This document shows, one piece after another, positions 8,881 through 20,834 of a DNA stretch of 64,000 nucleotides. The DNA is from Ruminococcus bromii (GTDB lineage: Bacteria > Bacillota > Clostridia > Oscillospirales > Acutalibacteraceae), in the NCBI RefSeq assembly GCF_002834225.1, contig NZ_NNSR01000069.1:1-64000 (forward strand), in the 5' to 3' direction. Both the position numbers and the translations under genes were made by a program. How positions within the stretch are numbered: the first letter of the stretch is position 1; the number at the start of each line of letters is the position of its first letter. The notes beneath the pieces are model-generated. The model had not been told where the DNA came from. It was given only the letters and a program-made list of their open reading frames with translations, and made no database searches.

Positions 8881-8909
8881 TTGCTTTTTTAAAATAATTG
8901 TGCTACAAT
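8881..8909 (+). promoter_or_regulatory. Promoter of the V-type ATPase operon
   Basis: TTGCTT (8881-8886), 17 bp, TACAAT (8904-8909). It predicts a start near 8916 and a leader of about 68 bases to the first ATPase gene. Confidence 0.65.
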
Positions 8910-8983
8910 CTAGGAATAGAATAAACAAAATAGTGTATTCTTCAAAAATATTTTTATGCAATTTTTAGCAAAGGAGGATAACA

Positions 8984-9295
8984 ATGGCAAAAGATATGCT
9001 GGACGCCATTTACAATGCCGAAGAGGATTGCAGACAGCGTGAGGCAAATGCACGAGCAGAATCAGCAGAAAGGGTTGAACAGACAAAGGCAGATGCCAAA
9101 CAGGTTGTGCTTTCGGCAAAGGAAAAGGCACAGAAGGATGCCGATATGCTTTTTGAAAAGACTGCGAAAGAGGGCAAAAAAGAGCTTGAGAAAGCCTCTG
9201 AAAAGGCAAATCTTGAGTGCGACATTCTCTCTCGGACTGCAGACAAAAACCGCAAGCGTGTTATTGACGGGGCTATACAAAGGCTCTCTCTTTAA
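8984..9295 (+). CDS. V-type ATPase peripheral stalk subunit G/H
   Basis: A 103-residue, highly charged, almost wholly helical protein rich in Ala, Lys, Glu and Gln (for example AEEDCRQREANARAESAERV), as expected for the coiled-coil stalk subunit that pairs with subunit E. AAGGAGGAT lies just upstream of the ATG. It opens the nine-gene ATPase operon and is 34 bp from the subunit I gene. Sequence identity in this family is low, so the call rests on composition, length and position. Confidence 0.85.
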   Translation: MAKDMLDAIYNAEEDCRQREANARAESAERVEQTKADAKQVVLSAKEKAQKDADMLFEKTAKEGKKELEKASEKANLECDILSRTADKNRKRVIDGAIQRLSL

Positions 9296-9329
9296 AACGG
9301 TTGCAATGAAAGAAGCGTGGTGATAGAAA

Positions 9330-11788
<2,459 letters not shown>

Positions 11789-11829
11789 TAACCGACTAAC
11801 GAAAATTATGAAAGAAAGGTGGAATCACT

Positions 11830-12411
11830 TTGAGCAGCGGTGATAAAATTTTAAATCGCATAAGTCTTGACTGTGACGAAAGAATCAGCCAAATAGGTGC
11901 TGAAACCAATGAAAAATGCGCACAGATTATGGCACAGGCAAAGCTTGATGCCGACAAGATTTCTGCCGAAATTGCCGACAGGGCACAGTCAAAGGTCAAG
12001 CAGATGCAGGCGGCTTCAAAGAGCCGTTGCGACCTTGAAACACGCAACGCTTTCCTAAAGAGAAGGCGTGAGGAAATTGACAAGACATACAGTGAAATTC
12101 TTAATAAAATGAAAAATCTTCCCGATGAAGATTACTTTGAACTGATTTACACATTTGCAAAAAAGTTAAACGGAATGAGCGGTGTTGTGCTTTTGAACAA
12201 AAAGGATATGAACCGACTTCCGAAGGATTTTCTTGCAAGGCTTGAAAAATGCGGTGTAAAAGCAGAGCTTTCAAAAACGCCGTGTGACATTGAAAGCGGT
12301 TTTATTCTTAAATGCGGTGACATTGAAGAAAACATGGACTTCTCGGCAATATTGTCCGAAAAGCGTGACGCTATCGAGGATTTTATAAATCAGGAACTTT
12401 TTAAGGCATAG
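11830..12411 (+). CDS. ntpE: V-type ATPase peripheral stalk subunit E
   Basis: A 193-residue subunit with a long N-terminal amphipathic helix rich in Ala, Lys, Glu and Asp (about 1-85) and a small globular C-terminal domain, the layout of subunit E, which pairs with the G subunit to form the stator. The start is TTG (MSSGDKIL), preceded by AAAGGTGG about 10 bases upstream. It is 8 bp from the subunit C gene. Confidence 0.9.
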   Translation: MSSGDKILNRISLDCDERISQIGAETNEKCAQIMAQAKLDADKISAEIADRAQSKVKQMQAASKSRCDLETRNAFLKRRREEIDKTYSEILNKMKNLPDEDYFELIYTFAKKLNGMSGVVLLNKKDMNRLPKDFLARLEKCGVKAELSKTPCDIESGFILKCGDIEENMDFSAILSEKRDAIEDFINQELFKA

Positions 12412-12419
12412 GGAGGAAT

Positions 12420-13394
12420 ATGATGGCATTATCTTATGAATTTTCCATCGGCTCCGTCCGTGCTAAAGAAAAAAATCTGTTTACAAACAGCGACATTGAG
12501 CATATGCTCGGTTGTGAAAATGTGAACGAGCTTTGCAGATACCTCTCGGACAAGGGCTACGGCGAGGGTGATAACATTGAAGATATTTTGAAATCCCACA
12601 GTGAAAATGTGTGGGAATATCTTAAAAGAACCGCACCCGATTTTGCAATATTCACACCGTTCTTCTATCTTAACGACCTTCACAACCTTAAAGCTGTTTT
12701 AAAGGGAACGCTTTCAAACAGACCGTATTCACAGCTTTTGGTAAAGCCGTGTACTTTCTCTGAAGAAACGCTTAAACAGGCGGTTGAGAACAGAAAGTTT
12801 TCACTTTTGGGCGAAGAACTTTCCGCATCTTGTGACAAGGCATATGAAATTCTTGCACACACAGGTGACGCAAGACTCAGCGATGCGGTTCTTGACAGAG
12901 CTTTTATGGAGCTTGTTCTGAAAACATCCGAAAAATCCGACAGCGAATTTATGTCCGAATATTTTAAAGCTACAGTATTTTATAATAATGTAAAGACAGC
13001 CATAAGAGGTGCAAAAGCCGATTGCGACAAAGATTTTCTTGAAATTGCAATCTGTGATGTGCAGGACTTCCCCCGTTCAAGGGTTATTGAGGCAAGCGTA
13101 AAGGGACTTGAACCAACGCTTGATGTGCTGTCAAAAATCTCGGCATACGGCTGTAACAAGGCTGTTGAAGAGTACAAGGTTTCTCCGTCGGCATTTGAGA
13201 AATTTGTTGACAACAGGCTTATGAGCCTTGCAAAAGAAAAATGCAAAAGGAGCGGTGACGGTGCAGATCCGATTACGGGCTATCTGATTGCAAGTGAAAC
13301 AGAGAAAAAAGTTATTCACATTATTGCAAGCGGAATCCGTACCAAGACAAATTATGAAACCGTAAAAGAAAGGTTGCGTGAAGTTTATGGCTAA
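12420..13394 (+). CDS. ntpC: V-type ATPase subunit C (d-type)
   Basis: A 324-residue soluble, helical subunit that links the central stalk to the K ring. It is recognised by YEFSIGSVRAKEKNLFTNSD at the N terminus, three repeat-like helical segments and its operon place between E and F. The frame begins ATGATG; either Met may be used, with GGGAGG just upstream. Its last 8 bases overlap the next gene. Confidence 0.9.
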   Translation: MMALSYEFSIGSVRAKEKNLFTNSDIEHMLGCENVNELCRYLSDKGYGEGDNIEDILKSHSENVWEYLKRTAPDFAIFTPFFYLNDLHNLKAVLKGTLSNRPYSQLLVKPCTFSEETLKQAVENRKFSLLGEELSASCDKAYEILAHTGDARLSDAVLDRAFMELVLKTSEKSDSEFMSEYFKATVFYNNVKTAIRGAKADCDKDFLEIAICDVQDFPRSRVIEASVKGLEPTLDVLSKISAYGCNKAVEEYKVSPSAFEKFVDNRLMSLAKEKCKRSGDGADPITGYLIASETEKKVIHIIASGIRTKTNYETVKERLREVYG

Positions 13395-13710
13395 AAATAT
13401 TGCCGTTATCGGCGACAGCGAAAGCATAAAGGGCTTTGCGGCAATCGGCATGGACATTTATCCGTGTGATGACAACGAAAACGCACCGCATCTTTTCAGA
13501 AAGATTGCTGACGGTGACAACTATGCGGTAATTTTTATTACCGAGGAAATGTTCGGACTTGTTGAAAAAGAGCGAAAAAGATATGAAGAAAGGCTCATTC
13601 CTGCCGTTATTCCTATCCCCGGTGTAAAAGGCAATACGGGAATCGGCATAAAAAGACTGTCGTCATTCGTTGAAAAGGCAGTCGGTTCGGACATTATCTT
13701 CAATGATTGA
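13387..13710 (+). CDS. ntpG: V-type ATPase subunit F
   Basis: About 107 residues. [21 protein letters not shown], then an alternating beta/alpha pattern ending with [17 protein letters not shown], is typical of the small F subunit of the central shaft. I take ATG 13387, inside the subunit C tail, as the start; a GTG nine bases earlier is in frame. Coupled translation with subunit C is likely. Confidence 0.9.
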   Translation: MAKNIAVIGDSESIKGFAAIGMDIYPCDDNENAPHLFRKIADGDNYAVIFITEEMFGLVEKERKRYEERLIPAVIPIPGVKGNTGIGIKRLSSFVEKAVGSDIIFND

Positions 13711-13721
13711 GGTGTAAGAAT

Positions 13722-15488
13722 TTGAAATCTGGAATTATAACTAAGGTAGCAGGTCCTCTGGTAATTGCCGAGGGTATGCGTGATGCCGATATGTTCGATG
13801 TTGTGCGTGTAAGCAGTCAGCGACTTATCGGTGAAATAATCGAGATGCACGGCGACAGGGCATCAATTCAGGTATATGAAGAAACTTCGGGACTCGGACC
13901 CGGTGAGATTGTTGAATCCACAGGCGCTCCGCTTTCCGTTGAACTCGGTCCGGGACTTATCGGTTCAATTTATGACGGTATTCAGCGACCGCTTAACGAG
14001 ATTATGAAGGTTGCCGGCACAAACCTCAAAAGAGGTGTTGATGTTCCATCACTTGATCACAAAAAGAAGTGGCACTTTACTCCCCTTGTTAAAAAGGGCG
14101 ACACAGTTGCGGCAGGCGACACACTCGGTACTGTTCAGGAAACACACGCTGTTCTCCACAGGATTCTTGTTCCTAACAAAACAGGCGGTGTTGTTGAAAG
14201 CATCAGCGAGGGCGATTTTACAATTGACGAAACGGTTGCCGTTCTCAAAACAGACAAGGGCAATGTTGAGATTAATATGTGTACAAAATGGCCTGTTCGT
14301 GTGGGCAGACCGTACAAAAGAAAGCTCTCCCCCGACATTCTTCTTACCACAGGTCAAAGACCTATCGACACACTCTTTCCGCTTGCAAAGGGTGGTGTAG
14401 CCGCAGTTCCGGGACCGTTCGGTTCGGGCAAAACCGTTGTTCAGCATCAGCTTGCAAAGTGGGCGGCTGCCGATATTATCGTATATATCGGTTGCGGTGA
14501 GCGTGGCAACGAGATGACCGATGTTCTTAACGAGTTCCCCGAACTTAAAGATCCACGCACAGGCAACTCTCTTATGGAGAGAACCGTGCTTATTGCAAAC
14601 ACATCCGATATGCCTGTTGCCGCCCGTGAGGCATCTATCTACACAGGCATTACAATTGCAGAGTATTTCCGTGATATGGGTTACACGGTTGCACTTATGG
14701 CTGACTCAACATCCCGCTGGGCAGAGGCTCTCCGTGAAATGTCCGGCCGTCTTGAAGAAATGCCGGGTGAAGAGGGTTATCCCGCATACCTCGGCAGCCG
14801 ACTTGCACAGTTCTATGAAAGAGCAGGCCGTGTTATCGTAAACGGCAGTGAGGACACGGAAGGTGCACTCTCGGTTATCGGTGCTGTATCACCTCCGGGC
14901 GGCGATATCTCTGAGCCTGTATCACAGGCAACACTCAGAATCGTTAAGGTGTTCTGGGGACTTGACGCAAACCTTGCTTACAAGCGGCACTTTCCTGCAA
15001 TCAACTGGCTGACAAGTTATTCGCTTTATACAGACCAGCTTGCAGATTGGTTTTCAAAGAATGCCGCTCCCGACTTTATGGAGCTTCGCGGCAGACTTAT
15101 GTCGCTGTTGCAGGAAGAAAGCGAGCTTCAGGAAATTGTAAACCTTGTCGGTATGGACGCACTTTCCGCACCCGACAGACTTAAGCTTGAAACTTCCCGT
15201 TCAATCCGTGAGGACTACTTGCACCAAAACGCATTTGACCCGACAGACACATACACATCTCTCGGCAAGCAGGTGCTTATGATGAGGGCAATTCTTGCCT
15301 ACTATGACAAGGCAAAAGAGGCTCTTGCAAACGGTGCAGACATTGAAATGCTTGTCAATCTTCCTGTTCGTGAACGCATAGGAAGATATAAATATGTACC
15401 CGAGGATAAGGTTCGGGACGAGTTCGAGTCAATCAAGGCTCTGCTTGATTCGGAAATTAAGGATGTACTTGAAAGGAGTGAGGACTGA
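13722..15488 (+). CDS. ntpA: V-type ATPase catalytic subunit A
   Basis: About 588 residues. It hydrolyses ATP in the head complex. The P-loop [11 protein letters not shown] lies near residues 229-238, the catalytic GERGNEM follows, and the non-homologous insert expected for A subunits lies before the P-loop. The start is taken as TTG 13722 ([14 protein letters not shown]) because GAGGTG lies 8 bases upstream; an in-frame TTG at 13707 is possible. It overlaps the subunit B start. Confidence 0.96.
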   Translation: MKSGIITKVAGPLVIAEGMRDADMFDVVRVSSQRLIGEIIEMHGDRASIQVYEETSGLGPGEIVESTGAPLSVELGPGLIGSIYDGIQRPLNEIMKVAGTNLKRGVDVPSLDHKKKWHFTPLVKKGDTVAAGDTLGTVQETHAVLHRILVPNKTGGVVESISEGDFTIDETVAVLKTDKGNVEINMCTKWPVRVGRPYKRKLSPDILLTTGQRPIDTLFPLAKGGVAAVPGPFGSGKTVVQHQLAKWAAADIIVYIGCGERGNEMTDVLNEFPELKDPRTGNSLMERTVLIANTSDMPVAAREASIYTGITIAEYFRDMGYTVALMADSTSRWAEALREMSGRLEEMPGEEGYPAYLGSRLAQFYERAGRVIVNGSEDTEGALSVIGAVSPPGGDISEPVSQATLRIVKVFWGLDANLAYKRHFPAINWLTSYSLYTDQLADWFSKNAAPDFMELRGRLMSLLQEESELQEIVNLVGMDALSAPDRLKLETSRSIREDYLHQNAFDPTDTYTSLGKQVLMMRAILAYYDKAKEALANGADIEMLVNLPVRERIGRYKYVPEDKVRDEFESIKALLDSEIKDVLERSED

Positions 15489-16861
15489 TGCCAAAGGAAT
15501 ACCGCACAATACGAGAGGTTGCAGGTCCTCTTATGATGGTTAGTGATGTTGAGGGAGTAACATATGACGAACTCGGCGAAATTGAACTTCCGAACGGTGA
15601 AACACGCCGTTGCAAGGTTCTTGAGGTTGACGGCTCAAACGCACTTGTTCAGCTTTTTGAATCAGCCGCAGGCATTAACCTTGCAAATTCAAAGGTAAGA
15701 TTTTTAGGTCGTTCAATGGAACTTCCCGTATCTCCCGATATGCTTTCAAGAGTATTTGACGGTCTTGGAAATCCGATTGACGGCGGTCCTGCTCTTATTC
15801 CCGAAAAAAGACTTGACATCAACGGCACACCTATGAACCCTGCCGCAAGAAACTATCCGCAGGAGTTTATTCAGACAGGCATCTCAGCAATTGACGGACT
15901 TAACACACTTGTAAGAGGACAGAAGCTGCCTATCTTCTCGGCATCGGGTCTGCCCCATGCCCAGCTTGCCGCTCAGATTGCAAGACAGGCGGCTGTAAGA
16001 GGCAAGGACGAACAGTTTGCCGTTGTATTTGCCGCAATGGGTATTACATTTGAAGAATCCGACTACTTTGTTCAGTCATTCAAGGAAACAGGCGCTATTG
16101 ACAGAACCGTAATGTTTGTAAACCTTGCAAACGACCCTGCCATTGAGCGTATTGCAACTCCTAAAATGGCACTCACGGCGGCTGAATATCTTGCATTTGA
16201 CAGAGGAATGCATGTTCTCGTTATTATGACCGACATCACAAACTATGCTGATGCGCTCCGTGAGGTTTCTGCCGCAAGAAAAGAAGTTCCGGGCAGACGA
16301 GGCTATCCGGGTTATATGTACACAGACCTTGCAACATTGTATGAAAGAGCCGGCAGACTTAAAGGCAAAGAGGGTTCAATCACTCTTATTCCGATTCTAA
16401 CAATGCCCGAAGATGACAAGACTCACCCAATTCCCGACCTTACAGGTTACATCACAGAAGGTCAGATTATCCTATCCCGTGAGCTTTACCGAAAGGGAAT
16501 TACTCCGCCGATTGATGTTCTTCCGTCACTTTCAAGACTTAAAGACAAGGGCATCGGTCCAGACAGAACCCGTAAAGACCACGCCGCAACCATGAACCAG
16601 CTTTTTGCCGCTTATGCAAGAGGCAAAGACGCAAGAGAGCTTATGGTAATTCTCGGCGAGGCGGCTCTTACCGATATGGATAAAAAGTATGCCGAATTTG
16701 CCGAGGCATTTGAGCGTGAGTATGTTTCACAGGGTTATGACGCAAACCGTTCAATTGAAGAAACACTTGACATCGGCTGGAAACTTTTGCATATTCTTCC
16801 GAGAAGTGAACTTAAACGAATTAAGGACGATATGCTTGACGAGTTTTACGGTAAAGAATAA
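15488..16861 (+). CDS. ntpB: V-type ATPase regulatory subunit B
   Basis: A 457-residue partner of subunit A in the hexameric head. It lacks a canonical P-loop ([12 protein letters not shown] sits in that place), as expected for the non-catalytic B subunit, and keeps [15 protein letters not shown] and [18 protein letters not shown]. The start overlaps the subunit A stop, which indicates translational coupling. Confidence 0.96.
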   Translation: MPKEYRTIREVAGPLMMVSDVEGVTYDELGEIELPNGETRRCKVLEVDGSNALVQLFESAAGINLANSKVRFLGRSMELPVSPDMLSRVFDGLGNPIDGGPALIPEKRLDINGTPMNPAARNYPQEFIQTGISAIDGLNTLVRGQKLPIFSASGLPHAQLAAQIARQAAVRGKDEQFAVVFAAMGITFEESDYFVQSFKETGAIDRTVMFVNLANDPAIERIATPKMALTAAEYLAFDRGMHVLVIMTDITNYADALREVSAARKEVPGRRGYPGYMYTDLATLYERAGRLKGKEGSITLIPILTMPEDDKTHPIPDLTGYITEGQIILSRELYRKGITPPIDVLPSLSRLKDKGIGPDRTRKDHAATMNQLFAAYARGKDARELMVILGEAALTDMDKKYAEFAEAFEREYVSQGYDANRSIEETLDIGWKLLHILPRSELKRIKDDMLDEFYGKE

Positions 16862-16882
16862 TCGCATTGAAGGTGTTTGCTA

Positions 16883-17545
16883 ATGGCAGTTATGAATGTT
16901 AATCCCACCCGTATGCAGTTGACAAAGCTGAAAAAACAGCTTGCAACCGCAACCCGTGGTCATAAAATGTTAAAAGACAAGCGTGACGAGCTGATGCGCC
17001 GATTTCTTGACCTTGTAAGAGAAAACAAGGAGCTTCGCGAGAAGATTGAAAGAGAGCTTGCAGAGTGCAACAACCACTTTGTGAATGCAAGTGCGGTTAT
17101 GTCAAAAGAAGCTTTGGACGCCTCGTTGATGTCACCAAAGCAGAGAATTGACCTTGAGCTTTCTTCAAAAAATGTTATGAGCGTTGATATTCCGCAGTTT
17201 TCATCAAGCACACGAACAAGCAACGAGAGCGATATTTTCCCCTACGGTTTTGCGTTTACTTCGTTTGAACTTGATGATGCGGTTATGTCGCTCAACGAGC
17301 TTTTGCCCGACCTGATAAGGCTCGCTGAAATTGAAAAAAGCTGTGAGCTTATGTCGGCAGAAATTGAAAAGACACGCCGCCGTGTTAATTCGCTTGAGCA
17401 TGTTATGATTCCGAGATATCAGGAAACAATCAAATACATCTCGATGAAGCTTGAAGAAAATGACCGCAGCAGCCGTACCAGGCTGATGAAGGTTAAGGAT
17501 ATGCTTCTTGACAAGGCACATCATTATTCGGAACACTATAATTAA
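16883..17545 (+). CDS. ntpD: V-type ATPase central shaft subunit D
   Basis: About 220 residues. The antiparallel coiled-coil shaft is recognised by NVNPTRMQLTKLKKQL at the N terminus and RRVNSLEHVMIPRYQETIKYI near the C terminus, both family hallmarks. AGGTG at 16871-16875 fits ATG 16883 better than the TTG at 16877. It is the last gene of the operon. Confidence 0.95.
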   Translation: MAVMNVNPTRMQLTKLKKQLATATRGHKMLKDKRDELMRRFLDLVRENKELREKIERELAECNNHFVNASAVMSKEALDASLMSPKQRIDLELSSKNVMSVDIPQFSSSTRTSNESDIFPYGFAFTSFELDDAVMSLNELLPDLIRLAEIEKSCELMSAEIEKTRRRVNSLEHVMIPRYQETIKYISMKLEENDRSSRTRLMKVKDMLLDKAHHYSEHYN

Positions 17546-17560
17546 CTACACAACAAAACA

Positions 17561-17597
17561 GGGACAGCACATATGAAATCGTGCTGTCCCGTTTTTA
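17561..17597 (+). terminator. Terminator of the ATPase operon
   Basis: Perfect 10-bp stem GGGACAGCAC (17561-17570) / GTGCTGTCCC (17581-17590) followed by GTTTTTA. It may also serve the convergent acetyltransferase. Confidence 0.92.
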
Positions 17598-18164
17598 TTA
17601 TTTGAAATATTTTCCGCTGCCCTTCATTTCTGTTTTAATGAAGTGCGACATAATTTTGCCGAGATATTTTTTCATCATTTTGTTATAGCTTTCGGGATTG
17701 ACTTCACCGCCGTATGCCATAACATCAAATGTTATTTTCGCCTCAACAATCTTTGCATTCAACCTTAAAAATCCGCAACGCTGATAGAATTTATAACGAC
17801 TCATTCGCTGTTTTTGATTGGGGGCATTTTCTTCTTCAAGCTGTTCAATTGCAAGAAAAATTCTTTTGCCATTATACAAATTTTTAAATTCATCAAGCAC
17901 GGCAACTCCGATTCCGTGTCCCCTCTCCTTTTCGGAAATTGCATAGTAGTACACATAGATAACTTCGCCGTCAGTGATTGCATAGATAAGTCCAATCCAC
18001 TTTTCTTCATCATAAATTGCGTAGAAATCTGCACCGTCATTCTTTGATTTTTTCATCAAAAGCCAAAACGGTACTCTCTCAACGGCAGGAAATGCGGAAA
18101 GGTATAATTCTTTTACAGATTTATAATTACAAATTTGTTTTGTGACTTTTTTAAAGCAAATCAT
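17598..18164 (-). CDS. GNAT-family N-acetyltransferase
   Basis: About 188 residues. ISEKERGHGIGVAVLDEF matches the acetyl-CoA binding motif A of GNAT enzymes (R/Q-x-x-G-x-G/A), preceded by beta strands IGLIYAITDGEVIYVYYYAI and followed by FYQRCGF, the common GNAT C-terminal motif. The substrate cannot be told. The start at MICFKKV is supported by AAAGGG 5 bases upstream. It lies 52 bp behind the MATE gene and is probably co-transcribed with it. Confidence 0.85.
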   Translation of the reverse strand: MICFKKVTKQICNYKSVKELYLSAFPAVERVPFWLLMKKSKNDGADFYAIYDEEKWIGLIYAITDGEVIYVYYYAISEKERGHGIGVAVLDEFKNLYNGKRIFLAIEQLEEENAPNQKQRMSRYKFYQRCGFLRLNAKIVEAKITFDVMAYGGEVNPESYNKMMKKYLGKIMSHFIKTEMKGSGKYFK

Positions 18165-18216
18165 AAAAATCCCTTTCGTTACTATAATCACAGGGAATAT
18201 TGTACCACATAAAGGA

Positions 18217-19581
18217 TTAATTTGCCACAACAGTTTTCGTCTTTGAAAGTTTTCTTATTTTAACATAATAAACCGCAATCATAAGGAGCATACTTCCTGT
18301 CCATGCGGCAGGACCGGCAACACAGATTGACGCGTAACCTATCACAGAACTGAAAATGACGGGCGTCATAATTCGCATAACAACTTCGATAAGCGAACCG
18401 ATCATAGGCACAATGCCGTTTTTAAGTCCCTGAATTGTTCCACGGTATATAAACAGCATTGCAAGTGACCACTCAAACGGGCAGTTCCAGAAGATAAACT
18501 GAACGGAATAATCAATAGTCTGCTGTGAGCTTCCGCTTGTGAAGATTCCTGTTATCGGCTGAGCAAAAATCATTGAAACCGCACCTATTACAATTGAATA
18601 TATAATGCAAATTAACAGGCAGAAATTGACGCCTTTTTTGATTCTGTCATATCTTCCTGCGCCCTCGTTCTGACCTGCAAATGTTGCGATAACCGTACTC
18701 ATTGAGTTCATCGGATTCTGGATGAGGAGCTGAACACGGTTGCCGATTGTGTAGGCGGCAACGGCATATGAACCGAACTGATTTACGAAATACTGCAAAA
18801 CCATCATTCCGATTGAAATTACTGAGTTTTGAAGTCCCATCGGGAAACCAACTTTTAGTTCGTCCCGTACAGTTAAAGTCAAATTTTTAAAGCTGTTTCT
18901 GTTCGGCAAAAGCATTTTCACCTTGAAAAAAATGTACACGCAACAGAGAACTGCCGACACAAGCTGAGAGATTACCGTTGCAATTGCCGCACCCGAAACA
19001 TCCCACCTGAACACTATGATAAATAACAGGTCAAGTCCCACATTCATTACGGATGAAAAGAGCAACAGATAAAGCGGAGTTTTGCTGTCACCAACCGAAC
19101 GCAGGAGTGATGCCGTAAGGTTGTAGAGCATTGTGGCGGGGATTCCGAGGTAAATTATTGTAAGATATCTGCTTGCATACTCGAATGTATCCGAGGTTGT
19201 TCCGAGCATTGTAAGCAGCGGATTAACAAGAAGTACAAACGAAACAGTAAGCACAACAGCCGACACAACGCCAATTATTATGTGGGCGGCAACGCTCTTT
19301 TTCACCCGTTCCATATCGTTTGCACCGAAATGCTGTGAAGTGATTACCGAACAGCCGGCGGAAAGTCCTATGAAAAATCCGAGTGCAAAAAAGTTGAGCG
19401 AACTCGTTGAACCGACAGCCGCAAGCTTGATTTCACCGAGAGTCTGACCGACAATCAGCGTATCGACAACATTGTAAAGCTCCTGTAAAAGGTTGCCGAT
19501 TATTACGGGAATTGCAAAAAATAAAATCTGACTTGAAATTTTTCCCTGAGTCAGATTTCTAACAGATTTTGAACCATTCAT
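18217..19581 (-). CDS. MATE-family efflux transporter
   Basis: About 454 residues and twelve predicted membrane helices in two related halves, the MATE layout (GKISSQILFFAIPVIIGNLL at helix 1, VVDTLIVGQTLG in the first loop). Such carriers export drugs or metabolites using Na+ or H+. The start is set at the ATG of MNGSKSV; upstream GTG and TTG codons are in frame. It is preceded by a 270-base leader full of hairpins and a strong promoter, suggesting attenuation control. Confidence 0.9.
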   Translation of the reverse strand: MNGSKSVRNLTQGKISSQILFFAIPVIIGNLLQELYNVVDTLIVGQTLGEIKLAAVGSTSSLNFFALGFFIGLSAGCSVITSQHFGANDMERVKKSVAAHIIIGVVSAVVLTVSFVLLVNPLLTMLGTTSDTFEYASRYLTIIYLGIPATMLYNLTASLLRSVGDSKTPLYLLLFSSVMNVGLDLLFIIVFRWDVSGAAIATVISQLVSAVLCCVYIFFKVKMLLPNRNSFKNLTLTVRDELKVGFPMGLQNSVISIGMMVLQYFVNQFGSYAVAAYTIGNRVQLLIQNPMNSMSTVIATFAGQNEGAGRYDRIKKGVNFCLLICIIYSIVIGAVSMIFAQPITGIFTSGSSQQTIDYSVQFIFWNCPFEWSLAMLFIYRGTIQGLKNGIVPMIGSLIEVVMRIMTPVIFSSVIGYASICVAGPAAWTGSMLLMIAVYYVKIRKLSKTKTVVAN

Positions 19582-19855
19582 AACATTCACACTTCTTATC
19601 AAAAATTTTTATGTTTTTAATATCTTTTTCGTTTAAATTTAAGTCTTGGCAACACTCTGATTTTGATTGTTCAAATGCAGAGTATGTTGTATATAGCAAA
19701 CAGATTTAAATCAGAGCAACACTCTGCTTTGCTTGCAAGGAGCAGAGTGTGCGATAGATTGCAATCTGTGCAAAGGAGCGATAGCTTCTCAGGATTTCAG
19801 TCATTAGACTGAAACCCTGAGAAGTACCGCATCGCTAAGCGGTGCGGTACTTCTG
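19582..19855 (-). ncRNA. Hairpin-rich 5' leader of the MATE gene
   Basis: Reading the minus strand there are, in order, a stem between 19852 and 19822 (AAGTACCGCA / TGCGGTACTT), an overlapping stem 19824-19785 (CTTCTCAGG / CCTGAGAAG plus TTTCAGTC / GACTGAAA), and a stem ACACTCTGCT / AGCAGAGTGT (19750-19741 / 19728-19719). The motif GCAACACTCTG (plus strand) occurs twice, at 19649-19659 and 19716-19726, so the second copy of AGAGTGTTGC can compete: CTCTGATTT pairs with AAATCAGAG. The first two stems share the segment GAAG and are mutually exclusive at their base. This looks like an attenuator or ligand-sensing leader of unknown class. Confidence 0.55.
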
Positions 19856-19861
19856 CACTAG

Positions 19862-19890
19862 ATTATAGCACAGCGATTTGTGAATGTAAA
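19862..19890 (-). promoter_or_regulatory. Promoter of the MATE leader
   Basis: On the minus strand TTTACA (19890-19885), exactly 17 bp, TATAAT (19867-19862) preceded by TGC, an extended -10. It predicts a start near 19855. Confidence 0.8.
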
Positions 19891-20100
19891 TGTATAGGAA
19901 TGACGAAATAAAGACGCTTTTGTTTTGAAAAAACTTTACACAATGCACAGTATTGATTTTGTCCTATTTTATTACAGCATAATTTTATAACCAAATAATA
20001 AGTATTTCACATTATCCGATTATTATTGACTGTTTTAAGAACATAACCGTTTTGATGAAAATTTGCAAATTGTCAATATTTTGTTATTCTGAGTTTTCAG

Positions 20101-20133
20101 CAAAAACAAAACAGAGCCGAAAAAACGACTCTG
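20101..20133 (-). terminator. Minus-strand terminator of the metal-box transcript
   Basis: On the minus strand CAGAGTCG (20133-20126) pairs with CGGCTCTG (20119-20112), followed by TTTTGTTTTT. It closes a transcript of about 265 bases started by the promoter at 20372-20400. Confidence 0.75.
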
Positions 20134-20181
20134 CCCTGTAACATTAGAGAAAATATTTATGAAAACAAACTGTCTTATCAA

Positions 20182-20343
20182 TCAATCTTTTTTAACATTG
20201 AAAGCGTCCGTACCGACTGCTTTACCGTTAATTACCGTGTTAATATTTTCAACTGATTTTGAAACACCCTGTCGGGAGGTAAGCACATCCTCCCGAGTAA
20301 AGGCTTTCGGTACCCGCAAGGGAAGTCCACATGATTTATTCAA
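20182..20343 (-). CDS. Candidate 53-residue protein, metal-box transcript
   Basis: A minus-strand frame from TTG 20343 to TGA. It reads LNKSCGLPLRVPKAFTRED and later VSKSVENINTVINGKAVGTD, ending AFNVKKD; composition and codon use look protein-like. There is no convincing RBS before the TTG. The best RBS-like string (GGGAGG) lies inside a CGGGAGG/CCTCCCG hairpin in the middle of the frame. I do not recognise the product. It could be a small metal-regulated protein, a decayed gene or a non-coding RNA that happens to be open. Confidence 0.35.
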   Translation of the reverse strand: MNKSCGLPLRVPKAFTREDVLTSRQGVSKSVENINTVINGKAVGTDAFNVKKD

Positions 20344-20346
20344 AAG

Positions 20347-20400
20347 AGTTAGCTTGTGCTAACTAAATATTATTATATACCACTCAACAAAGAAAATCAA
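20347..20400 (-). promoter_or_regulatory. Promoter with DtxR/IdeR-like palindrome
   Basis: On the minus strand TTGATT (20400-20395), 17 bp, TATAAT (20377-20372), then at 20364-20347 the perfect dyad AGTTAGC-acaa-GCTAACT. The half-site resembles the TTAGGTTAG type bound by DtxR/IdeR metal regulators. A nearly identical dyad stands in the same place at the ZIP transporter (24907-24924). Confidence 0.65.
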
Positions 20401-20447
20401 GAGAAATTTTTATTTTTTCTGCAATATTCGTCAGAGGTATTTTAAGG

Positions 20448-20537
20448 CTATTTAAAAATATTTTTAAATAGTTCTTGACTTTTCGGTAAATCAGGCTATA
20501 ATAAAGCTACAAGCTATTTAAAATATTTTTTAAATAG
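20448..20537 (+). promoter_or_regulatory. ArsR/SdpR promoter flanked by two operators
   Basis: TTGACT (20475-20480), 16 bp, TATAAT (20497-20502). A perfect 24-bp palindrome with ends CTATTTAAA / TTTAAATAG occupies 20448-20471, directly upstream of -35. A near copy with one mismatched pair of positions occupies 20514-20537, just past the expected start. The symmetric placement suggests cooperative autorepression by the ArsR-type protein encoded next. Confidence 0.8.
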
Positions 20538-20568
20538 ATGTAATAGGACTTTGTGAGGAGGTATCTGC

Positions 20569-20823
20569 TTGTCACTGAACGGTACACTTAAAGCACTTTC
20601 AGATCCGATAAGAAGAAATATTCTGACAATGCTGAAAGGCAAAAAAATGATTGCAGGCGATATTGCCGAAGAACTTGGAATTTCACCTGCATCGCTTTCA
20701 TATCACCTCAATCTGTTGAAGAAAAACGACCTGGTGATTGAATCAAAAGAAAAAAATTATGTTTATTATGAGCTTAACACAACCCTGTTTGACGAACTCA
20801 TAATGTGGCTTAAACAATTTTAG
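20569..20823 (+). CDS. ArsR-family autorepressor, SdpR-like
   Basis: An 84-residue winged-helix repressor: LKALSDPIRRNILTMLKGKK, then the recognition helix ISPASLSYHLNLLKKNDLV. No metal-binding cysteines of the classical ArsR type are present. It begins with TTG and has GAGGAGG about 10 bases upstream. The next gene is an SdpI-type membrane protein 11 bp downstream, the same pairing as the B. subtilis sdpRI operon, in which the membrane protein sequesters the repressor when the SdpC toxin is present. No toxin gene is seen here. Confidence 0.9.
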   Translation: MSLNGTLKALSDPIRRNILTMLKGKKMIAGDIAEELGISPASLSYHLNLLKKNDLVIESKEKNYVYYELNTTLFDELIMWLKQF

Positions 20824-20834
20824 GAGTTGATTTT

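Noticed and set aside
20159..20362. Plus-strand 67-codon frame over the metal-box transcript
   Set aside because: No RBS, and it is opposite a better-supported minus-strand promoter, frame and terminator; it also ends inside the palindrome.
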